Source: G963662905 sp965230045 (GTDB lineage Bacteria; Bacteroidota; Bacteroidia; Bacteroidales; WRLA01). From it: DNA of 64,000 nucleotides. The notes below the pieces were generated by a model. The model searched no databases, was not told the DNA's origin, and worked only from the letters and a program-made list of their open reading frames with translations. Positions within the stretch are counted from its first letter, which is position 1; the number at the start of each line of letters is the position of its first letter. Shown here piece by piece: positions 15,508 through 24,977 of this stretch. The position numbers and the translations under genes are program-made. The stretch spans positions 3,658,001 through 3,722,000 of the forward strand of contig OZ245940.1 in NCBI GenBank assembly GCA_965230045.1, given 5' to 3'.

Positions 15508-17799
15508 TTAGTCCCAAATTTTATTTGCGACACGGTATCCGGAAAGATCTTTATACCAGTCGGGGAATGAAGTGCCGCCGCTTTGCGCCCATTGGGCAAA
15601 ATGCGTGTATCCTTCTACAATTTCAGTTCTTTCGATTGGCCAGTCAAATGGTTCGGACAACTGGATAGCCCAGGGCAAATTGTTTTCTGTTACGTAATAA
15701 ATTCCTGAAGCAGGCACTGAAGCATCTTCAAATGTTCCGAAAATACCGGTATTTGCGAGAGAAGTCGGGACATAATCGGGCAGGTGGATTTCCATTCCAC
15801 GTTGTTGATTTTTAATCAGGAAAGGGTTGTAAGGAGGCGTACCAACGTTTGCCTGGGCCTGTGGATTTACGAAAGGCACATGCACCACAAGCGTATCGCT
15901 CCATCCGCCACCGGCTCCGGGTGTTGTATTGAAACCGGATCCCGGGCTTGTTACGTTGACGATATTTCTCACATTATCCAGCGGAATAATAACAGCTTTC
16001 GCTTGCGATGATTCTGTATTGTTTCCATTCAGACTGATATAACCATCTTCAAGGCTCAGACCGCTTACAGTACCCAGCTGGCTTGGTGTAAGGTTATCAA
16101 ACTGAATTCCAAATCCATTGATAAGGCCTGCACCAATGGCTTCCACTTTCATGCTCATAAAGAGCTCTACAACATTATTTGAAGCATTGGTCACTTCTTT
16201 CACCTGATAATTCAGCACAAGGTCATTGAAATCGTAGTCACCGCTGGAAGGCCAAAGGTCTTCAAATGCTACAGAACCCCAGGCAGTATTTGACGGATAA
16301 AAATTGTTAAATGCACGTGTGGCGTCATTTGGATAGTCATCATCTTCATCAGCAACACCATCGCCATCAGCATCCTGGAAGCCCGGTTCTCCAATACCTT
16401 CCGGATTACATTCACTTACCGGGATGTAATTTTCAATATCATCAATAGCCACGAAAGTAGCGCCGTTGATAAAATCAGACATACTGCCGCCTTCAAGCTC
16501 GCCGTCTTCATCGGCCATTTCTATAGCTCCGCTTATTGTTCCCCATATTTTAGTGACATCATGGTTAACAACACTGCTGGTGGCTCCCGTTCCGGTCATG
16601 GTCTGCGAAAGTTCAAAATCTTCATCAGCTTCCATCATAGAGCCATCGTTGAGACTAACATTGGCGTAAACCAGCAACTTCTTATCACTGAAGAAGTAAG
16701 CCGAATTCATTTCAAAATTACTGTTATTGATTTCAACATGATCGCCGGAAGTGATGACACAATTATTCTGACAGGTTGATGAACCGTTGAAATAGATTTT
16801 CTTATCTACATAGATTTTGCTGTTGTTCACAAAATAATCATTGATTTCCATATGGTCATCCACGTTGATAATGCCATAATTGGTCATCTCTTCATTGTTA
16901 TCTAAATCGCCGCCAAAGTCGATTGTACCATGGTTGGTAAATGACCCATTATTTTGAAAATCATTACTTACGGTAACATTCTCTGAATAATTGACGAATG
17001 AGTTGCCAGCTGTATTGATTTCAAGTTTCCTAACATTTAGAGTAGCGCCTTCGTAAACTACCAATGACGCATCGCCATAATCCAAAACAATATCTTTATT
17101 TCCGTTATTCCCCATAATCAGTGAACCACCTTCAGCGACTATTATGTGACAATCAGTACCAAGAGTAGTGTTTTGTGTAATATTTGCAGAACCACAAATA
17201 ATCAATGTTCCACCTCCGCTCCAGGCCTGCCAGCTTATTTTTCCACTAAAATTCCCTGAAATACAATATGTTAATCCATCTTTGATTGTGTAATTGCCAT
17301 TGCTTGTAATCGGAACATCGCAACCACTGCTGCAATCCGGCCCACTTACTGTTTCTTTAAATAAAGGAACTGATTTTTTAGCAGTAAACGCATAATCGAT
17401 TCTGCCATTGACAATTTCCACATTGACAATTTCGTTCTGCTGATCAGCCACAGTACGCAGCAAATAAACATCTTTCAGGTAAGAAGGAATATTCAGGCTA
17501 ACCTGATAAGGCTTATCCCGGCTTATTGCCCCGCTGATAATCAAACTACCACCCTGATCGGGATGCCCGTTATACACACTGATTTTCTGATAACCTTTAA
17601 AAAGCTCAGGCAAATCCAAGCTGATGTTCAGGGCAACATCCTGTGTCGTGCGCCAATCGAAGTCTTTAGGGACATTCATGTCTTCCACAGAATTTCCTGA
17701 ACTAGGGTTATCATGAAAATCAAGGTTCTTTTCCATGCAAGCCGTCGTAACAGCTCCGAGGAAAAGTATAATTATAAAATGCCAAAAAATATTTTTCAT
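15508..17799 (-). CDS. LruC-domain lipoprotein
   Basis: A 763-residue lipoprotein: signal peptide ends GAVTTAC, with Cys21 as the lipidation site. The middle (about residues 180-420) has a repetitive pattern of short strands (NYTIKDGLTYCISG, ADASLVV-like, NNGSFTNHGTIDFGGDLDNN) that suggests a right-handed beta-helix. The C-terminal part contains DADGDGVADEDDDYPND, a calcium-binding-like Asp repeat, then the LruC/DUF4842 domain (FEDLWPSSGDYDFNDLVLNYQ). It is expected on the cell surface or periplasmic face. The biological role of LruC domains is unknown. It is monocistronic with a good terminator. Confidence 0.78.
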   Translation of the reverse strand: MKNIFWHFIIILFLGAVTTACMEKNLDFHDNPSSGNSVEDMNVPKDFDWRTTQDVALNISLDLPELFKGYQKISVYNGHPDQGGSLIISGAISRDKPYQVSLNIPSYLKDVYLLRTVADQQNEIVNVEIVNGRIDYAFTAKKSVPLFKETVSGPDCSSGCDVPITSNGNYTIKDGLTYCISGNFSGKISWQAWSGGGTLIICGSANITQNTTLGTDCHIIVAEGGSLIMGNNGNKDIVLDYGDASLVVYEGATLNVRKLEINTAGNSFVNYSENVTVSNDFQNNGSFTNHGTIDFGGDLDNNEEMTNYGIINVDDHMEINDYFVNNSKIYVDKKIYFNGSSTCQNNCVITSGDHVEINNSNFEMNSAYFFSDKKLLVYANVSLNDGSMMEADEDFELSQTMTGTGATSSVVNHDVTKIWGTISGAIEMADEDGELEGGSMSDFINGATFVAIDDIENYIPVSECNPEGIGEPGFQDADGDGVADEDDDYPNDATRAFNNFYPSNTAWGSVAFEDLWPSSGDYDFNDLVLNYQVKEVTNASNNVVELFMSMKVEAIGAGLINGFGIQFDNLTPSQLGTVSGLSLEDGYISLNGNNTESSQAKAVIIPLDNVRNIVNVTSPGSGFNTTPGAGGGWSDTLVVHVPFVNPQAQANVGTPPYNPFLIKNQQRGMEIHLPDYVPTSLANTGIFGTFEDASVPASGIYYVTENNLPWAIQLSEPFDWPIERTEIVEGYTHFAQWAQSGGTSFPDWYKDLSGYRVANKIWD

Positions 17800-18049
17800 A
17801 ATTCAGATCTTTAGAATTTGAACATACCACAAATATATGACCATTTGACATAACAAATCAAGCCAAAAACAGTAAACGTAGGTAATAGGTATAGTAATGT
17901 ACCTGAAAAACAAAAAATTATTTGAACAATTTTAAAATTTCGTTATTTAAATTTAATTCTGACTAAATATCCCTACGATGGAAATTTTTAAATTTTGAAC
18001 AATAACACCAAATTGAACCCAATAATTTCGCATTCTAAAACACCAAATA

Positions 18050-18194
18050 GTGTTTGTCTATAAAGTACTGTGCTTGTTTCAGAATGTTCGAGGTCGAGGC
18101 ATTTCTTTTGCTGGAAACGAGGAGTCCCGTCTGTACGGGATGACTGTTTCCAGCAAAAGAAATAACGCTGAGATCGGACATTATGGACAAGCAC
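18050..18194. mobile_element. Palindromic MITE-like element, family B copy 1
   Basis: The gene-free stretch 17800-18260 holds an AT-rich part and this 145-bp element. Its ends are GTGTTTGTCTATAA and the inverse TTATGGACAAGCAC. Flanks CAAATA and TAAATA suggest a 6-bp target duplication with one mismatch. The centre is a strong hairpin (arm TTTCTTTTGCTGGAAAC and its complement). Two other copies lie at 59734 and 60419. Confidence 0.7.
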
Positions 18195-18202
18195 TAAATA
18201 TT

Positions 18203-18236
18203 AAAAAAAAAGGTCACACCCCACAGGACATGACCT
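18203..18236 (-). terminator. Terminator after the superoxide dismutase gene
   Basis: AGGTCA (18211-18216) pairs with TGACCT (18231-18236); on the minus strand the stem is followed by eight T. Confidence 0.7.
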
Positions 18237-18260
18237 CACTCACAGGAGAACAAAATATGT

Positions 18261-19001
18261 TTATTTGAATGCACTCAGCATATGCGAAAATCTCAGGCTC
18301 ACATTATCCCAATCAATAACATTGAAGAAGGCATCAATAAAATCACCTCTTCGGTTTTGGTATTTCAGGTAGTAGGCATGCTCCCAAACATCAATAACCA
18401 AAACAGGATAAGTAATCCATTGGGAAAGGTTCTGATGTTTTTCACTTTGGAGGACAACCAGCTTATCGGCATGAGGCTGGTAGCCTAATATCCCCCAGCC
18501 ACTGGCTTCTACGGATTTAGAAGCGGCTTTAAAATATTTTTTAAAGGTCTCGAAACTTCCAAAATCGCGAAGGATGTACTTTTTCAATTCAGGACTGGGA
18601 TTGGATTGTGATGGCGACATATTATTCCAAAACATGGTATGCAAGATGTGTCCCGCTCCATGAAAGGCCAAATCGCGTTCGAGGTGCTTCACGTTGGAGA
18701 AATCTTCATTTTCCAGTGCCTTTGCAATTCCTTCGGTTGCTTTATTCACACCACGTACATATCCGGCATGATGCTTATCATGATGCAGGCGCATTGTTGG
18801 CTCGTCCATCCAGGGTTCAAGCGCATTGTATGCGTACGGAAGTTCAGGGAGAATGTATTTCCCATCCGGCCCGGTAATTACATCCAGTGTTGCAAAAGTT
18901 TCATTACCGCCTTTAAGGGCGTCAGATGCAAAAGCACCTCCGCCCATAATTGCTCCTGCAGAAAGCGCCATACCTGTTTTGAGAAATTGTCGTTTGTTCA
19001 T
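18261..19001 (-). CDS. sodB: Exported Fe/Mn superoxide dismutase
   Basis: A 246-residue Fe/Mn superoxide dismutase with an N-terminal export signal. I start at the MNKRQFLK of 19001. The signal (NKRQFLKTGMALSAGAIMGGGAFA) resembles a Tat signal but has KR in place of RR. Metal ligands are HHDKHH (first His), HILHTMFW (second His) and DVWEHAYY (Asp and His), all intact. Most bacterial Fe/Mn SODs are cytosolic, so secretion suggests defence against external superoxide. Iron or manganese specificity cannot be told from the motifs, so the symbol is tentative. Confidence 0.85.
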   Translation of the reverse strand: MNKRQFLKTGMALSAGAIMGGGAFASDALKGGNETFATLDVITGPDGKYILPELPYAYNALEPWMDEPTMRLHHDKHHAGYVRGVNKATEGIAKALENEDFSNVKHLERDLAFHGAGHILHTMFWNNMSPSQSNPSPELKKYILRDFGSFETFKKYFKAASKSVEASGWGILGYQPHADKLVVLQSEKHQNLSQWITYPVLVIDVWEHAYYLKYQNRRGDFIDAFFNVIDWDNVSLRFSHMLSAFK

Positions 19002-19194
19002 AAGTTTATTTTTCAACCTAACGATCAGAAAATCCAATTGTTCAACACCATTTACATATATCGCAACTTTGAAAAATAACGATGATCCAGGAAGATGAAG
19101 ATCTTAATTCTCGTGCAGGATATACCAGGTGATTCCGGAGATTAAATTCATAAAACACAGTAAACTTCATCAACAATTATTGAATTTAAAAACT

Positions 19195-19202
19195 TACATT
19201 TG
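19195..19202 (+). promoter_or_regulatory. -7 promoter box (TACATTTG)
   Basis: An exact TAnnTTTG match 28 bases before the ATG at 19231. No good -33 box at 19-21 bases, so only moderately supported. Confidence 0.4.
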
Positions 19203-19230
19203 TGCACAAATAGATCAAGCAAAAACACTT

Positions 19231-20469
19231 ATGAAAAGACTGATACTTATCATTTTGGCACTTTTTACCCTCAGCCAAGTAAATGCGCAATCCAGATTTT
19301 CAGAAGGTTATGTCATTACTAATGAGAATGACACAATTCATGGCCTGATTAAAAAGAAAACACCCCGTAAAGCCGGAGAAAAATGCGTATTCAAAAACCT
19401 TGAGAACAAGGAAAGACATGTATATTATCCCGGAGAAATCCGTGGATATGCCATGGGGAAAAACCGAATGTTTCTCAGCAAAAAAGCTCAAATATCAAAC
19501 TATTCGGAAAAGGAAAAAAAATTTCTTGAAGTTTTGATTCAAGGTGTCAGCTCCATCTATTTTATCCGCACAAGCCATGGAGACATGTATTTTATTGAAA
19601 AAGAAGGCTTTGGATTAACAAAACTTCCTGAACCACCAAAATATGCCAATAAAGATTCGATGGATTTGGTATTTCAGAAGAAGCTTAGCATGATTATGGA
19701 AGACTGCCCGCAGATCCAGGATCAGATCAAAGAAACCGAACTCAATGCCGGCGAATTAACCGAACTTGCAAAAGACTATCATGATATGGTTTGCGAAGGA
19801 GGCAAATGCACAATTTATAAACGGGAAATTGAAAAACTGCAGCATTTATTTGGTTTTCAAGTTGGAGTTTTTCAAAACGCCATGGATTTCCAGTATAGCA
19901 TTAAATCCGATTATAGTTTAGGCTATGAAATAGGACTTGCATACCGCCTGAAAAATGTATTCTTTAACAGCAGCAGGACTGAAATCAGGCTAGGTTTTTT
20001 GCTTAATTATTCCAAAAAATATACCTTCAAACCACCTGAGATATTATTCGGGACTACCTTCGCAAATTACAATGGCACAGAGTATAAGATCCATAATAAT
20101 ACTAGTTATGAGGACTATACAGATCGTCTTGATGTCAATTTGAATTTGCTGGAACTCAGAATTCCGATCGAAGCTCAATATTTTTTCCCGATTGGGAAAA
20201 CCCGCTTAGGAATCGGCCTTGGGCTAATGAATAGAATTACGCTTTCATATAGTGATTTCACAATTAATATCTACGAATCTCAATATAACAAAACCATAGC
20301 AACTTATCTCGTAGGGTTCATAGGTAGTATAAACTTCATTGTTCCGGTCGGAAAAAATGAAATTGAACTTGGCATAACCACCGAAAAGGTTTCTCATATC
20401 GGAGCGACGAACCAATTTCTGAGATTATTGGAAAGAAGGCAAGGAATCAGGCTCGCCTTCTATTTTTAA
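19231..20469 (+). CDS. Secreted outer-membrane beta-barrel protein, unknown
   Basis: A 412-residue exported protein. I start at the MKRLILIILALF of 19231, which gives a signal peptide ending VNAQ; longer starts add a non-hydrophobic leader. The N-terminal half (SRFSEGYVITNENDTIHGLI to KLMIMED-like region) is a soluble domain seen in many Bacteroidota proteins, and the region QVGVFQNAMDFQYSIKSDYSLGYEIGLAYRL onward is a probable beta-barrel ending RLAFYF. No specific function is known. Not linked to neighbours by strand or spacing. Confidence 0.65.
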   Translation: MKRLILIILALFTLSQVNAQSRFSEGYVITNENDTIHGLIKKKTPRKAGEKCVFKNLENKERHVYYPGEIRGYAMGKNRMFLSKKAQISNYSEKEKKFLEVLIQGVSSIYFIRTSHGDMYFIEKEGFGLTKLPEPPKYANKDSMDLVFQKKLSMIMEDCPQIQDQIKETELNAGELTELAKDYHDMVCEGGKCTIYKREIEKLQHLFGFQVGVFQNAMDFQYSIKSDYSLGYEIGLAYRLKNVFFNSSRTEIRLGFLLNYSKKYTFKPPEILFGTTFANYNGTEYKIHNNTSYEDYTDRLDVNLNLLELRIPIEAQYFFPIGKTRLGIGLGLMNRITLSYSDFTINIYESQYNKTIATYLVGFIGSINFIVPVGKNEIELGITTEKVSHIGATNQFLRLLERRQGIRLAFYF

Positions 20470-20511
20470 TACAGAATCATGCAAACCTTTTGAGTCCTAC
20501 CCTGGATTTCG

Positions 20512-22467
20512 CTACAGAAGTCCGTATTCCGCATCATAAACAATCATCTGACCGGCAAAATCCGTTGGATAAATGATTTCAAAATCAATCAATTCACCTT
20601 CCTGATTTATGATTGGACGAAATTCGGGGTTAATGAAACCTGCATAGGGAGCGATTTTTAGTTTTTCCCAACGCTCTTTTACCTCTTTGTGCAGATCCGT
20701 GTCGAGCTTTACGCCGTAATTTTCCACCAAATTGCGGGCCGCTTCATAATCGCCTTCCGATTTAATGCGCTGCACTTCGCGGAGCAATTCACCAAAAATT
20801 ACGCGTAGTTTATCGTAATCACGGACAACGAAATATGTTTTATTATCGCGCATAACTTTCTCAATAACAGCATCTTTTTCACCCTTTTCAAAAGCCCATT
20901 TGGCAATCAGCTGACGGTTGCGCATATGCGACTCTTCCAGCACTTTACCCAGTTCTACGCGTACCATCTGCGTCATCAATCCACCGCGGATGTAGCCATT
21001 ATATTCTGTTTTGCCGACTTCCAGCGAAGGCATCAGGCCCAAATCCACCAATTTTTGGTCGTAGATAAAATAAAGAGCTACCAAATCGGCACGGGCTTCT
21101 TCAATGGTCGAAGCATAGCTTTTCAGGCTTTCAGCCGGATCTGCTGTTCCCGATGCAAGTTTTCCGCTGCCATGGCCCACAATTTCGTGCAAATCGGTGT
21201 GGAGGTTACCGGCCAGGGTGCCATAAGTTTTACTGAGCTTTACTTCCTCCTCGCTAAAAGCAAATTCTTCCAAAGCACCCGAATCTTTCGAAGCTTCATC
21301 ATATGCATCCACGATATTGCTCAGGTTCACTGATTTGGAACCATGCTTTGCGCGAATCCAATCGGCATTGGGCAAATTGATGCCAATCGGTGTTGCCGGA
21401 CTGCAATCGCCCGATTCGGCAACCACATGCACGCCACGGGCCGTAACTCCTGTAACTTTTTCTTTTTTAAACTTTTTATCCGTAGTACTATGATCTTCAA
21501 ACCACTGAGCATTATCACTGATTGTCTTCGCCCTTTTGGTGCCCTCTTCATCGCGCAGCATCACCACAGACTCAAAAGTAGCTTTGCGCCCCAGCGGATC
21601 GCCATAAACCTCAATAAAACCGTTGATAAAATCAATGGAAGATTCCGTATCCTGCAACCAGGCGATGCTGAATTCATCGAAAATTTTAAGATCGCCTGTA
21701 CGGTAAAACTCAATCAGTAGTTTAATAGCTTTTGCCTGTTTCTCATTCTCAGCAACAGTTAATGCTTTTTCCAGCCAATTGATGATGCGGTCGATTGCCG
21801 GGCCGTACATCCCACCCGATTTCCAGGTTTTCTCAACAATCCTGCCATTTTCTTTGACCAATTTTGAATTCAGGCCAAAAGAAACAGGCTCATCCGGATT
21901 TTCCTGCTTTTTGTTTTTATAAAATTCTTCCGCTTCCTTTTGATTGACACCCTCATAAAAATTACAGGCAGAATCCAAAACCAAATCGCCGGAAACATCA
22001 AGGCTCACGCGTTTCAGGTCATTGTTGCGGTCATAAATTATAGCACTAACGCGCTTTGCAAATGCATTTTGATCTTCTTCACCATTCATTGGCAACATAA
22101 AATCATCGCAGCGAAGGATTAATTCATGAAATTCATTTTGCGTACATCCAGGGAAAAATTTATCCATGCTGTAATGATGATGGAAGCCATTCGAAAACCA
22201 AAACCTTTTGGCATAGACTTCAAATGATTTCCATGCGGGATGTTCGCTTTGTTCGCTCATCCAAACAGCATTAATGGTTTTACGGATGAGTAAATTATGC
22301 TTATAATTTTGATCATAAATGATATCGCGGCCCGACATTGCCGCTTTATGCAGGAAATAAAGCAGTTTTTTATGATTGAGGCTTAAATTTTCCCATTCGG
22401 GGATTTGATAGCGCAGAATTCGGATATCGGCAAACTGCTCAGTGAGATATTTGAAATTTTCTGTCAT
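20512..22467 (-). CDS. Dipeptidyl-peptidase III-like zinc peptidase (M49)
   Basis: A 651-residue M49-family peptidase. The zinc motif HEIVGH sits at residues 427-432, followed by GSGKL and by EEARADLVALYF with the third zinc ligand Glu. It removes dipeptides from the N-terminus of oligopeptides. No signal peptide is visible, so it should be cytosolic. The length fits bacterial DPP III. Homologues in this phylum are sometimes labelled dihydrofolate reductase, which the motifs here do not support. Monocistronic, convergent with the preceding gene. Confidence 0.85.
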   Translation of the reverse strand: MTENFKYLTEQFADIRILRYQIPEWENLSLNHKKLLYFLHKAAMSGRDIIYDQNYKHNLLIRKTINAVWMSEQSEHPAWKSFEVYAKRFWFSNGFHHHYSMDKFFPGCTQNEFHELILRCDDFMLPMNGEEDQNAFAKRVSAIIYDRNNDLKRVSLDVSGDLVLDSACNFYEGVNQKEAEEFYKNKKQENPDEPVSFGLNSKLVKENGRIVEKTWKSGGMYGPAIDRIINWLEKALTVAENEKQAKAIKLLIEFYRTGDLKIFDEFSIAWLQDTESSIDFINGFIEVYGDPLGRKATFESVVMLRDEEGTKRAKTISDNAQWFEDHSTTDKKFKKEKVTGVTARGVHVVAESGDCSPATPIGINLPNADWIRAKHGSKSVNLSNIVDAYDEASKDSGALEEFAFSEEEVKLSKTYGTLAGNLHTDLHEIVGHGSGKLASGTADPAESLKSYASTIEEARADLVALYFIYDQKLVDLGLMPSLEVGKTEYNGYIRGGLMTQMVRVELGKVLEESHMRNRQLIAKWAFEKGEKDAVIEKVMRDNKTYFVVRDYDKLRVIFGELLREVQRIKSEGDYEAARNLVENYGVKLDTDLHKEVKERWEKLKIAPYAGFINPEFRPIINQEGELIDFEIIYPTDFAGQMIVYDAEYGLL

Positions 22468-22526
22468 AATCGTAATTTTTGAATTGCAAAGCTACAAAAC
22501 GGCAGAAAATCATCAACATGAATTTC

Positions 22527-22614
22527 ATTCGATATTAACGAACGTTTTACTAGTGTTATATTTGATTATACCGAACACTTTTTAATAAAATCATTTGATA
22601 TTACCGAACACTTT
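22527..22614 (+). repeat. Three direct repeats with exact 33-bp period upstream of an ATPase gene
   Basis: Copies start at 22527, 22560 and 22593, each resembling ATTTGATATTACCGAACACT. The spacing is exactly 33 bp, about three helical turns, so bound proteins would lie on one DNA face. The third copy covers the -33 box. Confidence 0.7.
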
Positions 22615-22624
22615 AGTACATTTG
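22594..22624 (+). promoter_or_regulatory. Promoter of the DUF4143 ATPase gene
   Basis: TTTG (22594-22597), 19 bases, then TACATTTG (22617-22624): a full match to the Bacteroidota consensus. The ATG is at 22639. Confidence 0.7.
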
Positions 22625-22638
22625 CAAAAAACCAAGCA

Positions 22639-23814
22639 ATGAGAAAAAGCCTGTACCGATTCAATCCGTGGTGGGAACAACCCACAGAATTCCCGGAGCA
22701 ACTTCACGAAAGGGAAGCACTCAATCAATTGCGGCAGCAACTGAACAACAAGCAAATAATCTTCATCACCGGGCTCAGGCGCATCGGCAAAAGCAGCCTG
22801 ATGAAGCTCATGATCAGAGAAATTATTCAATCAGGACAAAAAGAACAGCATTGCCTTTATGTAAGCCTTGACGACTACAACTTACTGCAATACAGTATTT
22901 TGGATATTATTGAAGAATACCGCAGCATTCATAAGTTAAAAAACGATGAGTTTGTTTATTTTTTCCTCGATGAAATCACATTCGCTAAAGATTTTTCCAT
23001 CCAGTTAAAAAACCTATACGACCGGGGACATTGCAAGATTTTCGCTTCGTCTTCGAGTTCATCATTATTGAAAGATCAACAGGCATTATTAACCGGAAGA
23101 TCGAGCACTTTTGAAATCTTACCGCTAAATTTTGATGAATTCCTGAAATTCAGGAATATTAAAATCAAGATTGCAGACCAACATTTACTCAAAGATTATT
23201 TCAATGAATATTTGAGTACCGGAGGAATCCCCGAATATGTGCTGAGCAATGATGATGCGTATATCCGGGAGTTGATGGACAACATTATTTACAAAGATAT
23301 CGCCGCACTACATGGCATCCGAAGCCTTCAGCAACTCAAAGACTATTTTTTGTTGCTTATGGAGAGAAGCGGAAAAACATTAAGCATCAACAAGATTGCA
23401 AAAATACTAGGCATCTCGACCGACACTTCAAAACGGTATTTCGAACTTTTTTGCAGCACTTACATCGTCCATCCCGTGTCACGAAACGGAAAACTAAATG
23501 AGCAGTTGGTTTCACCCAAAAAGGTTTACGCCTGCGATACCGGAATCCGAACTTATTATACCGGACAAAGGGATTGGGGCAGCCTTTTTGAAAATTATGT
23601 TTATCTGCGCATCAAACATAAAAAACCGGGCTACATTTATGAGAACCAAACAGAAATTGACTTCCTCACCGAGGATAAAGACCTGATTGAATGTAAGTTC
23701 CATAATGAAGCACTGAGCAAAAAACAACAGGCACTTTTTGATAAATTCCCGGCCCGGAATAAATTTGTTATGCGTGAAGAAGCTGATATTGAGAATTATT
23801 TAAAAACACATTAA
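22639..23814 (+). CDS. AAA+ ATPase with DUF4143 domain
   Basis: A 391-residue predicted ATPase of the AAA_14/DUF4143 group. Walker A is GLRRIGKSS (residues 45-53), Walker B is YFFLDEITF (residues 107-115), and sensor-like FASSSSSSLL follows. The C-terminal half has a winged-helix region (KIAKILGISTDTSKRYFELF) and a restriction-endonuclease-like DUF4143 region ending EIDFLTEDKDLIECKFH, whose ExK-like pattern hints at a nuclease fold. These genes are common and multi-copy in Bacteroidota, without a firm function. It has its own promoter with three phased repeats. It is 12 bases before the thioesterase gene. Confidence 0.8.
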   Translation: MRKSLYRFNPWWEQPTEFPEQLHEREALNQLRQQLNNKQIIFITGLRRIGKSSLMKLMIREIIQSGQKEQHCLYVSLDDYNLLQYSILDIIEEYRSIHKLKNDEFVYFFLDEITFAKDFSIQLKNLYDRGHCKIFASSSSSSLLKDQQALLTGRSSTFEILPLNFDEFLKFRNIKIKIADQHLLKDYFNEYLSTGGIPEYVLSNDDAYIRELMDNIIYKDIAALHGIRSLQQLKDYFLLLMERSGKTLSINKIAKILGISTDTSKRYFELFCSTYIVHPVSRNGKLNEQLVSPKKVYACDTGIRTYYTGQRDWGSLFENYVYLRIKHKKPGYIYENQTEIDFLTEDKDLIECKFHNEALSKKQQALFDKFPARNKFVMREEADIENYLKTH

Positions 23815-23826
23815 ACAAGCTATAAA

Positions 23827-24258
23827 ATGACTCAAAAACCCCTACTCATCGAAATGCCCATAAAGATCAACTTTTACGATATCGATGCAATGGGCATTGT
23901 CAGCAACATTGTGTATGTGCGTTGGCTGGAAGATTTGCGCACCAAATTTCTTGATGTCTATTTTCCACTAACGGATCTCTTAAAAGAAGGCATCAGTCCG
24001 ATCCTCCGCGAAACCCATGTGGATTATAAACGCCCCTTGACTATATTTGATCAACCAAAAGGACAGTTATGGATCAGCGAACTGCATCGCGGCAGATGGA
24101 CGATTGAACAGGAAATATATTGCGGTAATAAACTGCATTGCAAGGCTTTGCAAAGAGGCTATTTCGTAAATCTCCAAACAAAACGTCCTGTCCCTGTTCC
24201 GGAAAAATTGCAAAAGGATTTTGATGATTTCTTTGCCGATAAAAAAGATTTTGCGTAA
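23827..24258 (+). CDS. Hotdog-fold acyl-CoA thioesterase
   Basis: A 143-residue 4-hydroxybenzoyl-CoA thioesterase-type hotdog protein. The active-site pattern INFYDIDAMGIVSNIVYVRWLED (Asp of the DxxG/N helix) is near residues 14-36. It hydrolyses acyl-CoA or acyl-ACP thioesters; the substrate is unknown. Its 3' end carries a 19-bp sequence that recurs 1.1 kb downstream, on the far side of a toxin-antitoxin pair. Confidence 0.8.
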   Translation: MTQKPLLIEMPIKINFYDIDAMGIVSNIVYVRWLEDLRTKFLDVYFPLTDLLKEGISPILRETHVDYKRPLTIFDQPKGQLWISELHRGRWTIEQEIYCGNKLHCKALQRGYFVNLQTKRPVPVPEKLQKDFDDFFADKKDFA

Positions 24259-24313
24259 CAGCAATATTCCAAAAAAATCTTGCACTTGTTCCATTATTAG
24301 TTAACTTTGTAGA

Positions 24314-24977
24314 ATGAATAGGAAAAGGCAATTGATTTATTTCAAAAACTATTTTTGGGATTTCTTTAATCAGCAACCGGAACGTTTAAAAGATAAAATT
24401 GACTACGTACTATACTTGGTAACTTTTGCCGATAGAATTCCAAAGAAATTTTTCGATAGCTTAAAAGGATATGATGGCCTATTCGAAATCAGGATTGAAT
24501 TTGAAAGTAATATTAGAGGTCAGTAGAAAAGTACATAGAATAATTTATGCTCGTGAATAAATAGATTTCTCCTCCCGCTGGTCGTCGAAATGACGGTTTA
24601 TTAATTGTTTGGGCAAAGGCGGCGAGGACACAATAAAAAATATAAAATGAGTCCTCGCCGCCTTTGCCACTTGAACACAACAAAAGGTCATTTCGACAGG
24701 AAGCTCATAGCGAAGCGGAGAGCTGGATGGAGAAATCTATGTTACTCAATAACAAATCATTATCGTTTTTATGATTTGCCAAAACTAATATGCACCTACA
24801 TACTGACCTCTAAGTAATATTTACAGAATATTCTGCTGTTTTGATCAAGGAAATTTAGTTGTGCTTTTTAATGGATTTCAGAAAAAAAGCCAAAAAACAC
24901 CAAAAAAGGAGATTGAAAAAGCGGTTCGCATCAAAAACGAGTATTTTAATTCGAAAAAGAAAGGAGATAAAAAATGA
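24314..24977 (+). pseudogene. RelE/HigB-type toxin gene split by a MITE
   Basis: Residues 1-67 of a phage Gp49/HigB-like toxin are encoded at 24314-24514 (MNRKRQLIYFKNYFWDFF to EIRIEFESNI). A 297-bp element then interrupts the frame, adding RGQ and a stop. Directly after the second target duplication, at 24822, the frame resumes as YRIFCCFDQGNLVVLFNG and ends at TGA 24975-24977. Removing the element plus one target copy restores a 118-residue toxin with no frame error. The restored toxin stop overlaps the antitoxin start (ATGA). As it stands the toxin should be inactive, leaving the antitoxin as an orphan. Confidence 0.85.
24515..24811. mobile_element. Palindromic MITE-like element, family D, inserted in a toxin gene
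   Basis: Perfect 11-bp terminal inverted repeats, AGAGGTCAGTA and TACTGACCTCT, are flanked by a perfect 10-bp target duplication AAGTAATATT (24505-24514 and 24812-24821). The interior is a long palindrome with arms GATTTCTCC / GGAGAAATC and GTCGAAATGAC, and a core GGCAAAGGCGGCGAGGAC facing its complement. That core closely resembles the one in family A elements, though the ends differ. No transposase gene. Confidence 0.9.

Noticed and set aside
20512..22467. Dihydrofolate reductase annotation for the 651-residue protein
   Set aside because: HEIVGH and the downstream Glu motif mark an M49 peptidase; the DHFR label is a common database error.
24605..24817. A 70-residue reading frame inside the family D element
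   Set aside because: It is a by-product of the palindrome and matches nothing recognisable.
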